Below, one piece after another: positions 63,197-64,000 of a stretch of DNA of 64,000 nt. The stretch is from NCBI RefSeq assembly GCF_002812805.1, contig NZ_NMUM01000017.1:1-64000 (forward strand), given 5' to 3'. Origin of the DNA: Microbacterium lacus (lineage in GTDB: Bacteria; Actinomycetota; Actinomycetes; Actinomycetales; Microbacteriaceae). Within the stretch, counting starts at the first letter, position 1, and each line of letters begins with the position of its first letter. The notes under the pieces were generated by a model. That model was not told the origin of the DNA and searched no databases. It saw nothing but the letters and a program-made list of their open reading frames with translations. The translations under genes were made by a program, and so were the position numbers.

Positions 63197-63628
63197 ATGC
63201 CAGCGATGCCGCCGACTGACGCTCCCGAGGACTCGAGCCTCGAACGGGTGCGTCCCGGCCGTGCCGCATTACGCACTCTTTTGCCGCGTCGCGGAGCGGC
63301 GGGTGGGGCGCGTCGGGCTCCGGCCCGCAGCATCCTGACGCTGGCGATCGTGACGGGACTCATGGCGACGGTGGCGATCCCGGCCTACGCGGCTTGGAAG
63401 CCCGAGACGGAAGCGAAGACGCTGCAGCAGCTCGCGGCCGACGGGGCGCAGACGCTCGTCGTCGCGTCGGATGTCGGCGGCAGCACGCTCGCGCGCGGGT
63501 CGTACTCGGCGACCACACCCGAAGAGATCGCGAAGAAGAAGGCCGCCGAGGCTGCCGCGGCGCGGGCTAAGCCTCGATCCACCGATGAGCCTTCGGTGGG
63601 TGGCGTCGGTGTGATGGGCGCGGCGTGA
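63197..63628 (+). pseudogene. Truncated tandem paralog of the M23 peptidase
   Basis: It is in frame with, and 14 nt after, the M23 gene. The product repeats its N-terminal half: RSILTLAIVTGLMATVAIPA, TLQQLAADGAQTLVVASD and GSTLARGSYSATTPEEIAKK. The similarity stops at about 63568 (after AAARAK), where sequence of the adjoining IS1380-type element appears to begin; about 20 foreign codons lead to TGA 63626-63628. The M23 domain is missing. It looks like a recent gene duplication then cut by an insertion. Confidence 0.78.
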
Positions 63629-64000
63629 TCGGCTGCGGGCAGGGGTGAGTTCCGGGCGTCTCATCCCGGTTGTCCACTTCGTTGTCGGTCGTGCCGCTGG
63701 TGGCGGCGGTGGTCAGCTGGCCGCGGCCGGTGGTGGTGCGTGCGTCGCGGTGAAGAGTCGGTCGAACGCGGTCTGCCAGGGCCAGACGTCCGGCAGGTGC
63801 AGGATGATGCGGCGCGCCGTCCGCGCCAGTCGTGCCGGCACTGAGACGAGGGTGCGGCGAATCGTCGCGGTCGTTGCCCGGGCGAGCCGCCCGCCTCGGT
63901 CGGCGATGAGTCCAGCGGTGCGGGTGAGGTTGAATGCGATCACGGCGAGGACGAGCCATGCGCTGTTCGCGGTGAACACTCCCGAGGGCAGGTGAGCGAG
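63569..64000 (-). mobile_element. IS1380-family element, partial at window edge
   Basis: The 3' end of a transposase gene and its flank lie here, and the element continues beyond the window. The left boundary is inferred from where similarity between the two M23-like genes stops (after 63568, sequence CCTCGATCCACCGATGAGCC). Confidence 0.7.
63713..64000 (-). CDS. IS1380-family transposase, C-terminal part
   Basis: About 95 codons of the C-terminus are visible, running off the right edge and ending at TGA 63715-63713. The sequence NSAWLVLAVIAFNLTRTAGL, TIRRTLVSVPARLARTARRI and LHLPDVWPWQTAFDRLF is the conserved C-terminal end of IS1380 (DDE_Tnp_1-like) transposases, which contains the last helices after the catalytic Glu. 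The catalytic acids lie outside the window, so activity cannot be judged. Confidence 0.85.
   Translation of the reverse strand, partial: LAHLPSGVFTANSAWLVLAVIAFNLTRTAGLIADRGGRLARATTATIRRTLVSVPARLARTARRIILHLPDVWPWQTAFDRLFTATHAPPPAAAS

Overview
The window is about 64 kb of GC-rich chromosome from an actinobacterium. The family is most likely Microbacteriaceae, and a Microbacterium-like organism fits best. Supporting signs are the pstSCAB, phoU/senX3-regX3, carD-ispDF, glnR, sigK-rskA, DUF3263, DUF4032 and DUF3027 gene sets, a stand-alone GroEL with CIRCE operators, and the many genes that begin 6-7 nt after a TANNNT box (leaderless mRNAs). No rRNA is present. Two tRNAs are visible: Lys(TTT) on the minus strand and Thr(TGT) on the plus strand.

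Layout. 1-5.5 kb is accessory DNA: an IS3-family element inside a TraG/VirD4-type coupling-protein gene, then an SSB-like protein, a DUF4913 protein, a small unknown and a large serine recombinase whose reading frame runs into tRNA-Lys. 5.7-9.7 kb holds a fasciclin lipoprotein with sigK/rskA and pabC. 9.7-13.9 kb is the high-affinity phosphate operon pstSCAB with a PHO box. 14-20.5 kb contains a 1319-aa single-module NRPS of the Pls (epsilon-poly-lysine synthetase) type, coupled to an M1 metallopeptidase and facing a phosphopantetheinyl transferase that sits in a ppk1-mutT1 operon. 23.6-32.4 kb carries glnR, a nitrobindin/ygfZ/FUSC group, gpmA, phoU and senX3-regX3. 32.4-34.6 kb is a lipoprotein gene split by an IS1182-type element with a CTAG target duplication. 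34.7-43 kb is housekeeping: carD, ispDF, cysS, rlmB and an orphan sugar-ABC ATPase. 43-50 kb holds a DsbA-like protein without its CXXC, tRNA-Thr, msrB and several conserved actinobacterial genes. 50-62 kb has groL, a WXG100 protein, a two-component system, XPB helicase, cold-shock protein, serC and ideR. 62-64 kb has an M23 peptidase behind a riboswitch-like leader, then a truncated tandem paralog and the end of an IS1380-type element.

How it fits together. Phosphate handling recurs across the window: pstSCAB, ppk1, phoU and senX3-regX3 each lie by an 11-nt-repeat PHO-like box, so a RegX3/PhoP-type regulon can be proposed from sequence. The Pls-like synthetase, the M1 peptidase and the PPTase form a plausible system for making, activating and trimming a poly-(basic amino acid); the adenylation code read from the sequence is close to the lysine code as I remember it. 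Four mobile elements have damaged three genes (traG-like, the regX3-carD lipoprotein, the second M23-like gene), so the flanks of the core operons are being actively remodelled.
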